This document shows, in pieces, positions 1 through 11,919 of a stretch of 64,000 bases of DNA. The DNA lies in the NCBI GenBank assembly GCA_019055375.1, contig JAHQIW010000705.1, forward strand, positions 1 through 64,000, read 5' to 3'. Position numbers and translations under genes: made by a program. Position 1 is the first letter of the stretch; every line of letters starts with the position of its first letter. Below the pieces are notes generated by a model. The model did no database searches. It was given only the letters and a program-made list of their open reading frames with translations, and was not told the origin of the DNA. This DNA is from Parelaphostrongylus tenuis. Lineage: Eukaryota > Nematoda > Chromadorea > Rhabditida > Metastrongylidae.

Positions 1-1107
1 CTATACAGTAGGAACAAAAATAAGGCGAGTTTAGGAAACTGGAGGATAGAAGCTGTAGAAACTTGTAACACTTCGTCAATAGTTAGTTTCTTATTGATAA
101 CAATTTTTCTCCGCAGCAGTTAAAAAGGCGAACGATTCAAAAAGGTTTATTGCTGCGACTTGAATCTAATTATACACCTGGAGTGAGAAAATATTAACTT
201 GTCGTAACATTGGAAAAGGTAGCTGCTGACAGTGTGAAACGACTTAAATATTTGATGTGACTGTCACAATCATCAGAAAAAGCACAATGAGACATGACAC
301 GATAGAGCCCTTGAGTCTTGGCACATTGTGAAACCACATTATTTCTTTATGGCATTCATTAGGATTAGGAGGGAACAATGAAAAAACCGATCTCATTTGC
401 TGAAGGGGTTTTTTCCATAGGAGTGTTAGTGACCATTGGAAAGCTAAAACTTGAGGCTACAACCCCGCGAGCGGGTTTTCAAAAACACTCCTTTATAACG
501 CTGTAACATTCAGAATAAAATCATGTTGTATTAAACCATGTGTTTTTTTTCTTAGTTCCCTTGTTCTGGTTCTTAATTCTCTGGACAAAACTCATTTCTT
601 AGAGTGCTAGTACTTAAACTATAGCGCAAGCTTCAAAAAACTCAAAAATGTATCTGCTTTTCAAACACGTCTTCTGATTTTATGATCTTCTCTGGTGCTT
701 TAATTTGTGCTGAGAACCTCGCCGGACAGAACTCTTCATTTGGACTTTTAGTAACCATCTAAGAGCATAATGTTTCTCGATTCTGGCGAGATGCTTATTT
801 TCTGGAAATACGGTTCCGCGGCGAAATTATGATTGAGTTTTACATTCTCAGCAAGTTTGTTTACAGACTGTTCGACAAGGCGATGGCCGTTCAGGGGCGT
901 GACAGGGACGGTTTGCACACCAGTCTACATCATGGGTCTTATTTAAACATCATATCACCGCAATTGGCAGTCAAATAGGATGATTTCCGATTGATTATTG
1001 AACCCATTATCTGTCAACAAAAGTGGCCTTAATGTCGATAATGACTGATCCGCCACATCGTAGACGGTTGGCTGTTGACAGATAACGCGTTGTAGCGTAG
1101 CAGTAGT
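1..1107. other. Left flank, no gene recognised
   Basis: I see no coding region, RNA gene or intact transposon here. The stretch at about 890-935 ends in a short segment resembling the outer end of the tRNA-like foldback repeat at 1,108-1,213 (a TTTGCACACCA..CTACATCATGGG-like end), so a fragment of that family may lie here. Confidence 0.5.
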
Positions 1108-1213
1108 GGAGTGCAAAACGAGCGCCGGTGGTGCAACGGTTCAACACATGCCCGGAAAGAGTATGATGTGGGTTCAAATCTCGGCTGACGCAAACGTTTA
1201 TGCACACCACTCT
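1108..1213 (+). repeat. tRNA-like foldback repeat (family T), left flank copy
   Basis: Short dispersed repeat with a tRNA-like core. A GTGGTGCAACGGTT segment resembles an internal A box and GGGTTCAAATCTC resembles a B box. The core ends in CTGACGC followed by A, as a tRNA 3' end would. The outer ends, GTGCAAAACG and CGTTTATGCAC, are partly complementary, giving a foldback shape. The same family recurs at 5,001, 5,231, 56,901, 57,151 and 62,000. No good anticodon arm can be drawn, so I call it a tRNA-derived SINE or MITE rather than a tRNA gene. Confidence 0.7.
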
Positions 1214-2269
1214 ACATCATTGGGTTTATTCCCTTTCAATAGACTGTTTTCAATGATCTTGCTGTGAAAAAAGAGTGGCTTTGGTGATGACGATATCGCC
1301 GATACATTGACGGAAGCCACTAACGATATATAACGTAACCACCTCGAAAAAGGCTAAAAACATTCCTAAATACTACGTGTTGGAGTTATAAAAGCTAGGC
1401 CATAAAAGTAGTGGACTGAAAGGTAGTGTCGCTAGTTTTCGAGATCACAGAAATGAAAAAACAAATAAGGTACCCAGAATTATTATTCTTTTCCTAGCCA
1501 GATGGGATGCAATGATATGTGAACGCATAGTCAACGTCGTAACGCTCAACTGAGGAAAAAAAGAAGGTAACTCCCATCTACTTTTACTACGTATGAATCC
1601 GTAAGCCCTTTCCGGACGGTGACCATTTTCGGGCGACAGGGCTCTTCGTACTGCTGCGAAGAGCGGCCAGTGTGGCGCGCTTCAATGTTACTTTGGTATT
1701 TTTTTTTATGTAATTTGGACTTTTTCCCTTACTGAGAAGTGTTTGACTTCCGGTATGTAGAAAAATATGATATAGGAGACACTAATAAGTTTATTTCTCA
1801 TTGAAACATGTCTATACAAAATGATGCTTCAGATTGCGTGCGATGCTTTTTTCATCGATTGCAAACAACAATTTTTCAATTACAATTGTACTTCAGAAGT
1901 TGACACCTTCATGAAAGTATAAAGAGATTACCTGTTGTTTAATGGATAAAACTTTTCAATATCGATTGAGATTGTGCTTTGAACATTTTTCATCGTTGCA
2001 AACTTTGCCATTGGTCATGCCCAGTGAGTCAACGTGGTGTGGGTATTTGTATTCACCTGAATGGATGTTGACCCGTGCCGATTTCTAATGATTGATTGCT
2101 TTCTAATGTTGATACAAATTATTGAATGTTGAATCAATACTCTGAACAAAGCGCTTATATTAACAACTGTTAATCGGCTAAAATTTGACTTGATGGGCTA
2201 ATTATTCCGAAAGCAAGATGTTATTACAATTTCGTAATTGGTGTCGCAAAAAGTTGTCTTGATAATGAA
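1214..2269. other. No gene recognised
   Basis: Low-complexity AT-rich intergenic sequence. A perfect 8-bp hairpin stem (GCTCTTCG/CGAAGAGC, 8-base loop) is at 1,641-1,664. No supported coding region. Confidence 0.5.
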
Positions 2270-2420
2270 ATCTATTTTCTATTATATATATATTTTATAT
2301 ATTATTACATATTATTATACCTTATACCTTATTATATATAGTATATAATATATTTCCTGAGTTATTGAATACTCTATTATATACATTTTATATAATACTA
2401 TATGTGATTATATCTTATAC

Positions 2421-2460
<40 letters not shown>
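2270..2460. repeat. AT-rich tract with (AT)n microsatellite
   Basis: About 190 bases made almost only of A and T. It includes degenerate TATA/ATTATA repeats and an uninterrupted AT dinucleotide run at about 2,423-2,457. Confidence 0.95.
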
Positions 2461-2579
2461 TATCAAAAAAGCGAACTACCGAAATATCAGCTGTTGAATG
2501 AGTATAGAAATCATATAACACCTCTTATTTCGCATAAATAAAAAAGTCAGGAGAGTTGTTGTTGTTTTCAATCGAATTT

Positions 2580-3650
2580 ATGTAACACTTTGAAATTTCA
2601 GCGGGTGCTAATAATTTCGGGACCACATGTACCACTCGTAGTACACGCGCATTTTTGTGATTTTCTCGTCGAGCACAGATTTTCATCGGAATTTGAGTGT
2701 TCATCCGCTAGCTGAGGTTTCTTCCGGTTCCGATGGTATGCTTGGTTTTTGAAAACGTTTTTCTAGTGAGCTGTAGCAGCGTTTTTTCTCTAGAGTGCAT
2801 AGTGTATTTTGCATTCGTGCTTGCTTAGCTTTTCAAAACAAAGCTTTTTCACCAAAGTTTCAGAAGATCTTCGATAGCCAAAAAAGTCGCTGTTCTAATA
2901 CTGTGTTTGGTTTGTGAACATGCTTTTCTAATGAGCTGCAGAACAGAGCGAAAATTACGTTTTGCCTTGGAATGTGTAATGTAACTTGCACACGTATCTG
3001 GTTAGCTCTTCTGTCAAACAAAGTTCTTTCACTAAAGTTTTAGTAGTTATTCGATATATTAAGAAACGGAAATCCTATCGACAACTTAATTTTTGATGAA
3101 ATCTTTTATTGAGCTGTAGTAGCGACGAAAAGAAATTACCTCTCGATCCCCCTTCAGTATCAAGTGTGCCAACAGTGGGTCACTAACTTTTCCTGGTTTC
3201 CTCGTCGGGCATAGGTTTTCACTAGGATTTTAATTACTCATTCGATAGCCGAAAGATTTGCAATATAAAAAACTACTTTTGTTTCTCTAAGAGCTTTCTC
3301 GGCTCGTTGTAGCAACGAAGAGATCATTACGGTTCCCCTGCGAAGAGTCTAGTGTGCTTTGCACTCGCGTTTTGCTTGGCTTTCCGTCGGACAAAATGCT
3401 TAGTAGAGTCTTAGTAATCTACATAGCTTTGAACATTCTAATTATAGTACTCTATTTGTTTCCTGTAAAGATCTTTTTGATGAGATGTAGCAACAGCGAA
3501 AATAAAGTACGTTTTACCTTCGACATTATTATATGCATAATTGACGTCTGTGCTTGGTTTTCGCAAACATCTGGTGATACTTAGACAGCCATTTGATAGC
3601 ATAAAATATGAAAATTTCGAATTCCAGTTTCAATCTACAAAATTACATAC
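2580..3650 (+). repeat. Diverged tandem satellite, period about 165-190 bp, about six copies
   Basis: Recurring landmarks mark the copies. GAGCTGTAGCAGC-like boxes lie near 2,768, 2,933, 3,111, 3,301 and 3,480. A TTTCTCGTCGRRCA box comes about 90-110 bases later, and a TTCGATAGC-like box closes each unit (near 2,872, 3,053, 3,240 and 3,592). Copies are only moderately similar, so the array is old. Related landmarks occur in the A spacers (for example 16,919 and 45,360), which ties this flank satellite to the palindrome centres. The short open frames here look like chance. Confidence 0.75.
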
Positions 3651-3835
3651 AGAGCGTCCTAAGTGAGAAAAACATTACGTTTTACACTCAAATAACTCTA
3701 CCATTGCTATGGAATTCAAAACGTATTTATTTGCGATGTAGAAAGAAAATAAAAAGATCAATACTAATAGAACGATCAAACAAAGTTTTTTTATGATTAC
3801 GCTAAGCTTGAAAATTTTTCCAAAACGAAGAAAAA

Positions 3836-3943
3836 TTTTCTAAATGAATGACCAAGTCGTGCTCCTTCGGGGAGCTAATTGAAATCGCTGCACACAGCGC
3901 TATCGGAAAGAGCGCAAATTAATTATTCATTTAGAAATTTTGC
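3836..3943. repeat. Small foldback (MITE-like) element
   Basis: About 108 bases bounded by inverted ends. AAAATTTTCTAAATGAAT on the left pairs with ATTCATTTAGAAATTTT on the right with one gap. The core is more GC-rich than its surroundings. Only one copy was noticed in the window. Confidence 0.6.
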
Positions 3944-4224
3944 ATCTGTCACTATGGAAGGAAATGTTCAGATTTATTTTCATGTTCAGATACAATAGGA
4001 TTGTCTCTACATCCCATACGCTCTTGGTGCATACATGTCTCTTATGTGCGCAGAAAACGTGGAAGGTGAAGTGTAATATTTCCTCTACTCTCACGACGAC
4101 CTATAGAACACAATTTGAAACAAAGATTATGTCTTACATTTGCCATAAGTTATGCTATCAAACAGGTTCTAAACCTTAAATGAAGAATCATCCAGATAGT
4201 GAAAGGAGAGTTGTACAGACTCAA
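3944..4224. other. No gene recognised; lies just outside the palindromic array
   Basis: I see no similarity to the sequence beyond 58.1 kb, so the outer inverted repeat seems to begin near 4,225. The open frames here are short and not shared between arms. Confidence 0.45.
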
Positions 4225-5000
4225 GTCGAGCGAACCGGGAATACCAAGTGTGGAACATGGTCTTATTTTCGCTGTTACAACACACTACAATAATTATTTC
4301 AGAAGTCTTATAGAGTACCGTAATCGCCGGTATTTGAGCTTTCGATTGATTTCTGGAACTTTAAGGAAAAGCTTTTCCCACCAAATAAGGCTCGATACAG
4401 AAAGGGCCTTTATGCTTATGCATTATGCAGCATCACTTTTGACAAACCACTCATTATATTTTGAATTCAAGCCACAATTATAAGTTTCAAGTGTTGTATA
4501 TGATGAAATATATCAAAGGTGATAGATCTATATCATTATATTCTTTGTGCAAGTAATACAACTGACGGTATGCTGACATGATTGTAATTTCGCAGTAAAT
4601 GGGAGATTTCCATCTAAGCATAAACGTTATATTCGCACCAAGAACATACGAGTGTGTAGAGAAAATCGCAAGCTATCGGAAAATCACAAAAAACCTAAGA
4701 TTTATTTCCAAAACGTTGAAAAATCCTCAGTTCAACAAGAAATTGCGCACCGCCTACTATTTCACTGCGCGTGGCAATACAACTGGTGCTCCTCAAAGGG
4801 TCAAGAAACTTTTTCTCAACATAATAATTCTTTCTTGATTACCAGAACCGTCCTTCAGTCATCCCACACATGAAGATGAACATTCCACATTTTTTGGACA
4901 GTGGACACAAAGTTGTCAACATGCAAATTACGTTCTTATATCAGAAATGATTTTATTTGACCACCACTTGCGGTTTATGATGTTACAATATACCTATATG

Positions 5001-5113
5001 TAGAGTGCTGTGCAAAAGCGTTTGCGTCAGCCGCGATTTGAACCCAGATCGCACTCTTTCTGATAGCGTATGCCAACCGTTGCACCACCGACGCAAACAT
5101 TTTGCATGTTCTT
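5001..5113 (-). repeat. tRNA-like foldback repeat (family T), mirrored at 57,151
   Basis: Read on the minus strand it has GTGGTGCAACGGTT (A-box-like), GGGTTCAAATC (B-box-like) and CTGACGCA, between GTGCAAAA-type inverted ends. The counterpart in the right outer repeat is in the mirrored place and orientation. Confidence 0.7.
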
Positions 5114-5230
5114 TTATTGTCTGAGCATAACAATCCGCGTTGAAATATTCATACATAATCAGTCAGATTGCTTTTCAGTTGACCACCTTTAAAGAAAGTA
5201 AGATCTTATAATATACTTAATGATAAGGAA

Positions 5231-5368
5231 TGATGTGCAAAAACATTTGCGCCAGCTGAGATTCAAACCCATATTTCACGCTATCGCAATGGTTCAGCAC
5301 GCGCATCCGGATAGGGTGAAATGTGGGTTCGAATTTCAACTGACGCAAATGTTTTTGCGCATCACTCT
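5231..5368. repeat. Double tRNA-like foldback repeat (family T), mirrored at 56,901
   Basis: About 138 bases with long inverted ends. The left end runs from GATGTGCAAAAACATTTGCG through a minus-strand B-box-like stretch; the right end has GGGTTCGAATTTC followed by TGACGCAAATG and GCGCATC. The two halves pair over roughly 40 bases, so this copy is a head-to-tail inverted pair of the tRNA-like ends, with the A-box-like part in the loop. Confidence 0.7.
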
Positions 5369-6419
5369 TTAACATTGGGTACATTCATATATAGTCACTG
5401 AGAATGCTTTTAGCAGTCATTTTCTAGATCTGGTTAGATTATCCAAAGCAACAGTCAACAGCAGCACATGTGTTTCGGCAACTTCGACTTCAGAAGTGCC
5501 ATTTTCTCCGTCACTTTTCTTACCCCTGTCATGAAGAAAGAGTTCCAAAGACTGCTAAACTGTAATCACTTAAACTATCCTCCACTAGATGTTTTAAGTT
5601 GTTGTTTGTTTTGTTTGACTGTTGTTACTGACCAGTTCGAATATTCACTTTGCATGCGCGGAGTGTAACCTGCTGGCCAACGATACCTTTATGTAAGAGA
5701 TTCTTCTTCAAGAGGATTGGCTCAGACAAAAGGCACCGCTTGCACTATGTAAGTTTCGATAAAAGGCTTCATCAAAGACCCAAAAAAACATTGTTAGGTT
5801 ATATTGTTTTGAGCGAAGTCTCAAAAATCGAAGTTTAAAGGTATCATTGAAATAGCTGGTTTCAAACCAACAAGTGGCCACAGAGCCGTGAAATGTCTTA
5901 AAAAGATTTGAAAGAATTAGAGAGCGTTCTCAAAAAGGTCGCACAACCACCTTGTCTGCTCCAAAGAATATTCAGAAGATCTGTTGACATATTCATCAAA
6001 ATTCGAGCATTCGAAGCGCAGAATGGCTCGGTAAGCGCAGCAGCGCTCGAAGCAATGTCAAAAATGAGCTGAGCTACATTTACAAGATAGCTTGTGTTTA
6101 CTTTGTGAGCAAAGAGATCTAGAAAACGGCTTCCAAAACCTCACCGAATGATTCGTTCGGCAGCTGGTGCTCGCTTGTCGAGGGTGCTTTTCACTCATAA
6201 AAAGAAATGCATGGTAAAACCATTTGCGAGAAGCCAGAATTGACAGACTCGATATCAACTTTTCAAGAAGGATTAGCAGAAGTCAGCAATTGAAAGTTGC
6301 GCCACTGGACAGATGATGTTGATCTTCTTCAACAGAAACGTCAGAATGAATGCTGTGAGGTATTAGCAGCAAGTTTTACGAGGCGTAGTGGAGCCTTAGA
6401 ATACTCATGACTCAACACT

Positions 6420-6955
6420 CAACACTCTAGAGCTGAACAGGAGGAAACGAGCAGGTTGAGGAACGCTTAAAAGTACCGAAAACTCAATAAATAGGGCAAA
6501 GAACATTTGACTCCGTGCTCATCTTTTCGACTCAACCGTTATACTTACCCTAACGTATGCAACTGAAACTGATCGCCATGTAGGCATGATGAAATATTAC
6601 TCTGCGTTACTGAACACGCACTCGAAGCTCGAGCAACTCGTTCATCGCAAATGAAAGCATGCATCCGGATTTCTAAGCTATGTTAGCGATCAATGGTCAA
6701 AGATGCCATTCTAAATGCCAGGTTATTAGAAAGGTGGGCCGAACGCGTAATACGCTTCAACGACAACCGACGGACGAGTGGCGCTGGCGAGCGAATTCTT
6801 CGCAATGTCAAGCGCTTTACAGGAAGATCACGACCCAATGGTCCGATTTCTCCGCAAAAAGTCTTAGAAAAAAATATGATGCTCAAAGGATCCCTAGAGC
6901 GAGGATGATCCACTGGGCAACTCTGGAATGCGGTGGGGAAGATTTGAAGTATTGA
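6420..6955 (+). pseudogene. RTE-type reverse transcriptase, C-terminal fragment (left outer repeat)
   Basis: Broken open frames read ELNRRKRAG, then LRAHLFDSTV followed by an ALTYASE-like stretch, then RWAERVIRFNDNRR, then RIPRARMIHWATLECG. This order matches the region after the catalytic domain in RTE-clade non-LTR retrotransposon proteins, which usually reads FDTTVLPALTYASETW, then RWAGHVMRFNDNRW, then RVPRxRRxHWATLARD. Stops and frameshifts interrupt it (the part from about 6,680 spans two frames), so it is dead. The N-terminal domains are not adjacent. A mirrored copy is at 55,258-55,800 on the minus strand. Confidence 0.85.
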
Positions 6956-7899
6956 TGAGGCTCGGCCGACTCACTAGACGATCAACGCAAAGACAGTGAA
7001 ATAGGTGATTGCTTCGCATTTGCTTCGCAATACTGCTTGCAATTCTTTCCACCCTCGTGCTGTCTTCATTAACAAAATGAGAAGTTGACAGTATCAAATT
7101 ATGCTCGTATATAATCGAGAGCTACAGACAAATATCATCATGTCATAGCAAGGTTAATCGTATTCGTTTCTTGTAAGATATCAACAACGGGTTCGCCTTC
7201 TTTCTTTATCAGAATCGACTCCCTTCAGTTCTTTTGAATAAGCACAAAGGATTTTGACATGATATTCTCATGTTCAACTTTTTCACTGTCTCTTCGAATG
7301 AGAAATTTTTTGGATTCGAAGTTGTAGCTGTTGTCAGTCAACGTAAAAATTCTGATGAAGGTCAAAAAATGTGGAGAAAGAAAGAAAGTTCGATTAAGGA
7401 AGTTTATAATGATGACATCTTCTTTACACACACCATACTAATTTGTCTGGAAAAACCTACAGATCGAAACAATCCATTGATGTTGCCCATTTTTACGCTT
7501 TTTCTTAATTTCTCCTTCTAAAACAATAAGGTGCTCAAGCCGCAGAGCGAAATGCTGCAAAACATGAAGTATTCCAACCTTTCCCTATAGAGACATATCA
7601 AAAAGAACATGTGCTCATCACAACATTAGTGACTGGACCCACTGACGATGCACTGTACTTTGGAAGAATGCTGCACATAAATTTCTACGTTTCCTCTTAG
7701 CGGTGATCTGCTTTCTGAGAATATACCTGGTTTAGTCACCACTGCTGCTCAGAAAAAATTTCAAAAGCCCAATACAACCAAAAACGCAAAGAACTAGCCG
7801 CAAATTTGCATCACGAAGTGGCATAAGTACTTGCATAAGCATAAAAACCTTTCCTTACTCATCAAAGTACAATTCCTCAATTTCGAACATGCTTCGACT

Positions 7900-9240
7900 T
7901 CACAATATCTAATCGTTATTCAATTGATAAGGACAAATTGATTTCAAAACTTGGAGTGGAGAACAATCACTACTTGCACCTTGTGTGTAAGATGGTATCG
8001 CTACAAGGGTCACTGACGTAAAAGATCGTACAAAAACCAATTCTCGTCGACGAAATAGCACGTCGGATTTCTGAAGAGGAAAACGAGTTAGCCAGCATAT
8101 TCGTTCTTCTTTATCTCATATAGAAGCAATGCAGCAAGGATCTCATATCTATGTGGTGGTCGGAGATGTTTTCACATTGCCAATCTGAAAGATCTGACGA
8201 TTTCGCCTGGGCGTCGAAAAGCAGTCATCTTGCGCTCTTGATTGGCCAAACCTCCTCGGGATTCGTAAGTGCCTCCTTTTTATCATCTACTGTTGGCCGC
8301 GTCTCTTCTCCATCTAAAGGCGCTCTCAAGCGCTTAGTTCAGACACTAGTTGAAGGTTCCCAATGACCCGTGCAGCTCTATGCTGGTGTACATGCTCGAT
8401 GGAGACAAGCTTAATGGTAACTTTCAAAATCTCGGCATGGATAGCGCTAACGTCAAGATTTTGAACAACCGGTCAAAATCTATGACGATGTTGTTAACAG
8501 AGGTATCGTCCAAAGAGCCTACTATGGACTCAGATAAAATTTAGTTTATGGTACTTTCGTATTCTCGTTTTATACGGTCTTCTTATTTTTTGCAAAATGT
8601 ATTTTCGCTTGAAAAAGGCAATGTTCTGATCCTGCTTGGAATTTGAATTAGGGCATCGGTAAGGCAAAACTGATCAGTCATGTAGCCCACACTCCTTGAT
8701 AGACAACCCTCTTCTTCGATGAGATTAGTAATATTGAAACTGTTAGTTACTGCACATGGTTTTCGTCGCCACGAGTATTTGAACAGCGTGTCATTTGCAG
8801 TTGATCATTTGATCAGTTCTGCTTCGTCGTTCTCTATGTCACGCTCCTCAGGCTTTCATCTGATTCTAATCTGTAATTCCTTTTGAAGTTCGTACAGAAC
8901 GTTTCGACTTCGCCTTTGTCCTGGCTTCGTGTTGCTGCGTAAACAACTAATATGGTCAAAGGCCGCCATGATCTTCGTTATTTTAGCTTCAATGCCTGAA
9001 TCAGTTTGTCAAATGTTCGAATGAATTTATGACGATGGACAAACTTGTGGTAACGAGATATCCAGCGCCGCCGACACTTCTGTTATCACGCGTCCAAGCG
9101 ACAATGTTTCTTTAATGTCTCGGACGGCGCGGGAAAGTCTGGCGTCTTCTTGTCTCAAACTGTCTGATGACGTCAATTTTTTGCTTGTTTACATGAGCAG
9201 TTCTGTGTGAAGAGTCTGAACGCAGTTGAACTGCATCATA
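7900..9240 (-). pseudogene. RTE element, endonuclease and linker fragment, B copy 1
   Basis: Minus-strand remains of the APE-type endonuclease domain of an RTE non-LTR element. Near 8,880-8,990 the reading LVVYAATRSQDKGEVETFC corresponds to the family's ..FVVYAPTSS..EEEVEAFY strand; upstream of it lie LSLGRVITE-like remnants. Many stops and frameshifts. The fragment runs away from the plus-strand reverse transcriptase piece at 9,540, so the two parts of one element face apart. The 7.9-kb limit is uncertain. Confidence 0.7.
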
Positions 9241-9539
9241 GGTGCAAATAGCCACCTTGGTTCGTTATGATTAAGGCAGTCTCTTCCAACTTGGTTCTTC
9301 CCAACACTGCCGAAACAGGAGATTGTTCGGGGTTACGGGGATGAGACGTACTACTTTTATTATATATTCCCTTTATAAACAGGTAAATAGCTTCGATTAG
9401 CTGTGAAAGTGGAAGCCAGACTCTTACAGGTAGCATGCCAGTTTTCTCCAGAGTGATGCAGAGTTTTCAAATGCAAGCGACTCCTAATCGCCTTCGAGTA
9501 CACTTCCTAGTCAATTGACAGATTTATTTTAGCCAAGTT

Positions 9540-10350
9540 GGCTACTTGCACAAAAACTATGTAGAGAGTTTTCCAATGGAAATATACAGTTTCGTAACGA
9601 TCTTGCCATTGAGGTTAAGAGAAAAGTTGAAGAATATACCATCTTCGCTTTGCTGATGACATTATTTTTATAATACCCAACATCAGCTAAGCAGAAAGAA
9701 AGTTGTTCAACTTCGACAACGCTTGCGGTAAGATTTTCCAACTAAGTTTTGTGAAAAGATTTTTTATGAGGACCGGATGGCTTTTGAACATTATATTCAT
9801 TGTTACTGGAATGAATATCTCCGGATACTACAGTTACTTTTACCGAGGTTAAGTCAATTCAATGAATGTCATAGCTTGAAATTTGAGCAGGACGAATCGA
9901 GCAACTTGGGTAGCTTTTGATAGCACTGAAAATATATAGGAGAGAACATGGAGCATCGGACTCCGCGTCTACCCATGCGACTAAATGGTTATGGCTTAAT
10001 GTACCATAGAAGCGCGTTTGCTACGTGATCAGGATGAAAGATCATTTGGTGTTGTTGAACTTTGATCAAAAAGTCAATGCTAGTATGCCATATCTTGCAA
10101 GTAGAGAAAAGATCCAATGTTCTAACTTACGCCAGCGGCCGATAACGGCAGATGCCGTTTCCAAACCAGGCTATCGAAGATTAGATGAGCCGGGCACGCA
10201 ATTTTCATTGACGATAGCGGATAACAACAGGAATCACCATATCAAATGCTCGGAATATCAAAAACACATTAGAAAGATACCTGAGAAAGTCTTTTTTTTT
10301 TCAAAAAAAGCTCAAAAAATTGTGGTGTTCAAAATATCTACAGTTAAATT
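9540..10350 (+). pseudogene. RTE reverse transcriptase fragment with FADD box, B copy 1
   Basis: Near 9,638-9,663 the plus strand reads YHLRFADDIIF, the catalytic [YF]xDD box C of reverse transcriptases in its RTE form (LRFADDIVLI). It is followed after frame changes by SISQAE-like residues, then by a region matching the thumb and C-terminal part (TNRATW near 9,900, IADNNRNHH near 10,215). Frames are broken throughout. The same piece lies in the other three B copies. Confidence 0.85.
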
Positions 10351-11379
10351 GACCACTTAGGTTGCTCATTCACGAGCTAGGGAGAAGTGGAGGCTTACTG
10401 GCGCGCGCTCGAATCACTCAACGACGAAAGGCCTACAGGTTATGCAAATGATATCAATCCACACAAGGCTAAGCAATAATAGTCACGTAATCGACTATAG
10501 CTTTGTGATACAGTGATTCAAATCTGCTTATTATATACAGCAGCGTGTTGGAAATATAGGATGAATGCCTTGGCAAGACTGCTTGTGAATAAGCAATTCA
10601 GCTAAAACGACATGGAACTTCTCAATACGGAATTGATCTAACACGGAACTGCCACAACACGGAAGTGCCACAAAGTGCCACAACACGGAACCGCTTGTTC
10701 ATCTCAAGTCGTTGCTCGTAAAATGACTCATAATAGAGCTTGTGATTATGCATCACGTGTTTTGATTTGTCACTAGAGGATAGAGAATTCTGTCACGTTT
10801 CAGGTCGTTGATGACTTTTTGAACGAGTGAAGTTTCTCGCTTTACACACTACGTTGCACACTAGTGGAATGAGAACTCACATGAAGAACTTAATCTCCAA
10901 AACATTTTGCAGTGTGTTGGAGATGCAGTGCTCAAGTAGAAATCTTCAAAATCTGATGCCCAATTCACCGTATGTTACACTGCAAATTAATATACTGCAG
11001 AAAGAGTGTTACTGTCACGGAATGGTAAAATGTGAGATGAATGTAGCTTTTTTTACTTGTTATAAGGCAATAAATACTTGAAAGCGTTTTTGGGTGAAAA
11101 AACTAGATCAATTCTATAGCCTAATATGTTGAATGAGTTGACAGATTGCTTATATAACAAAACAACTCTTCGAACAATGGAGTGATCTTTTCAAAATATC
11201 TCTAGGGATGAGATGAAGCAGTTAAGAATTTGTAATCCTTGCACAGAGAAGATGTGGCTTTATTATAGAAAATCTGCAGAAACAAATCTAGCTTTGATGG
11301 CACATAGTTGTGAAATTGCGGGAAGTTGGGGGCGTTTGATAAACATTCACTTTGCTGAGAAACTCGGAGCGTTCAAGAA

Positions 11380-11405
11380 GGTGAGCAAAGAAGCCTCTGC
11401 TCACC
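11380..11405. other. Conserved hairpin, GGTGAGCA/TGCTCACC stem
   Basis: Perfect 8-bp stem with a 10-base loop, near the B end of the arm. The same hairpin appears in the other arms (for example near 21,900, 26,100, 36,340, 40,350 and 50,715) with small loop changes. Function unknown. Confidence 0.6.
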
Positions 11406-11885
11406 ACCACCTCACCTGATTTCTCAACAACATTCCATGCAGTCTTTTATTTTTATCTATTTATAAGATCATCAGTTCAGAATTCTCCTGCCTCATGGCA
11501 ATAACTGGTGCCTGTATGGAGTTACAACTTCTATAAGCAATTCCAAGAACATTTTCTTTTTTCCTTCGTCCCATTGGTGAACTCTTGATGACATTCCATT
11601 CACTGCTTGCCCCTGAACTCTACAGTTAAATCAGGTAGCTTTTATTCTGGGGATTACTCAACTTCTCCGTTAGCATATGCAATCCCATGAGCTTACCAGA
11701 AGTACGTGGCAATGAGTGCATCGAACGTTGACCAACGTGATTTTTGTTTCTTAGAAATCTGTCTTAGTCAATTCAAATCTGTTTTTACAGACTTAATCGG
11801 GATAGTGCATTTGTAATTTTGAAGTTTTGTCAATTGCAAATGATTTATTTTTGAGAAAAGTGTGATCTGATGTTTCAAAATCAGA

Positions 11886-11919
11886 AGAAGGCGTAAACCG
11901 AATCTAAGCTACGCCTTCT
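11886..11919. other. Hairpin about 330 bp upstream of gene copy 1
   Basis: Perfect 10-bp stem (AGAAGGCGTA/TACGCCTTCT) with a 14-base loop. Related sequence is present in all arms, but the stem is damaged in several (arm 2 near 21,390; arm 5 near 40,890). It could be a remnant of a small foldback element or a regulatory structure. Confidence 0.55.

Larger units (their letters stand above)
4225..7436 (+). repeat. Outer inverted repeat, left copy
   Basis: Matches the reverse complement of 54,786-58,113 along its length, at roughly 85% identity by eye. Landmark positions in the two copies sum to about 62,270 throughout, so they are collinear. It contains two tRNA-like foldback repeats and the C-terminal part of an RTE reverse transcriptase, all mirrored on the right. 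Those insertions therefore predate the inverted duplication. Open frames that match between the copies (for example near 4,260 and 5,470) are not recognisable proteins and carry unshared changes. Confidence 0.85.
7437..11180 (+). repeat. B spacer, copy 1
   Basis: About 3.7-kb segment found four times: here, 22,125-25,885, 36,560-40,130 (all same orientation) and 50,905-54,785 (inverted). It starts at TCTGGAAAAACCTACAG and ends where the arm begins at CAATGGAGTGATC. It holds two head-to-head pieces of an RTE retrotransposon. A stretch of short ACACGGAACTGCCAC-type direct repeats lies near 10,615-10,690. This copy abuts the outer repeat on its left and arm 1 on its right. Confidence 0.85.

Noticed and set aside
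3860..3920. U6 or other snRNA in the small foldback
   Set aside because: GTGCTCCTTCGGGGAGC resembles the U6 5' hairpin only superficially. The conserved U6 core that should follow is absent.
10600..10700. CRISPR-like repeats in the B spacer (ACACGGAACTGCC)
   Set aside because: Only three or four imperfect short direct repeats with no regular spacers, in a eukaryotic sequence.
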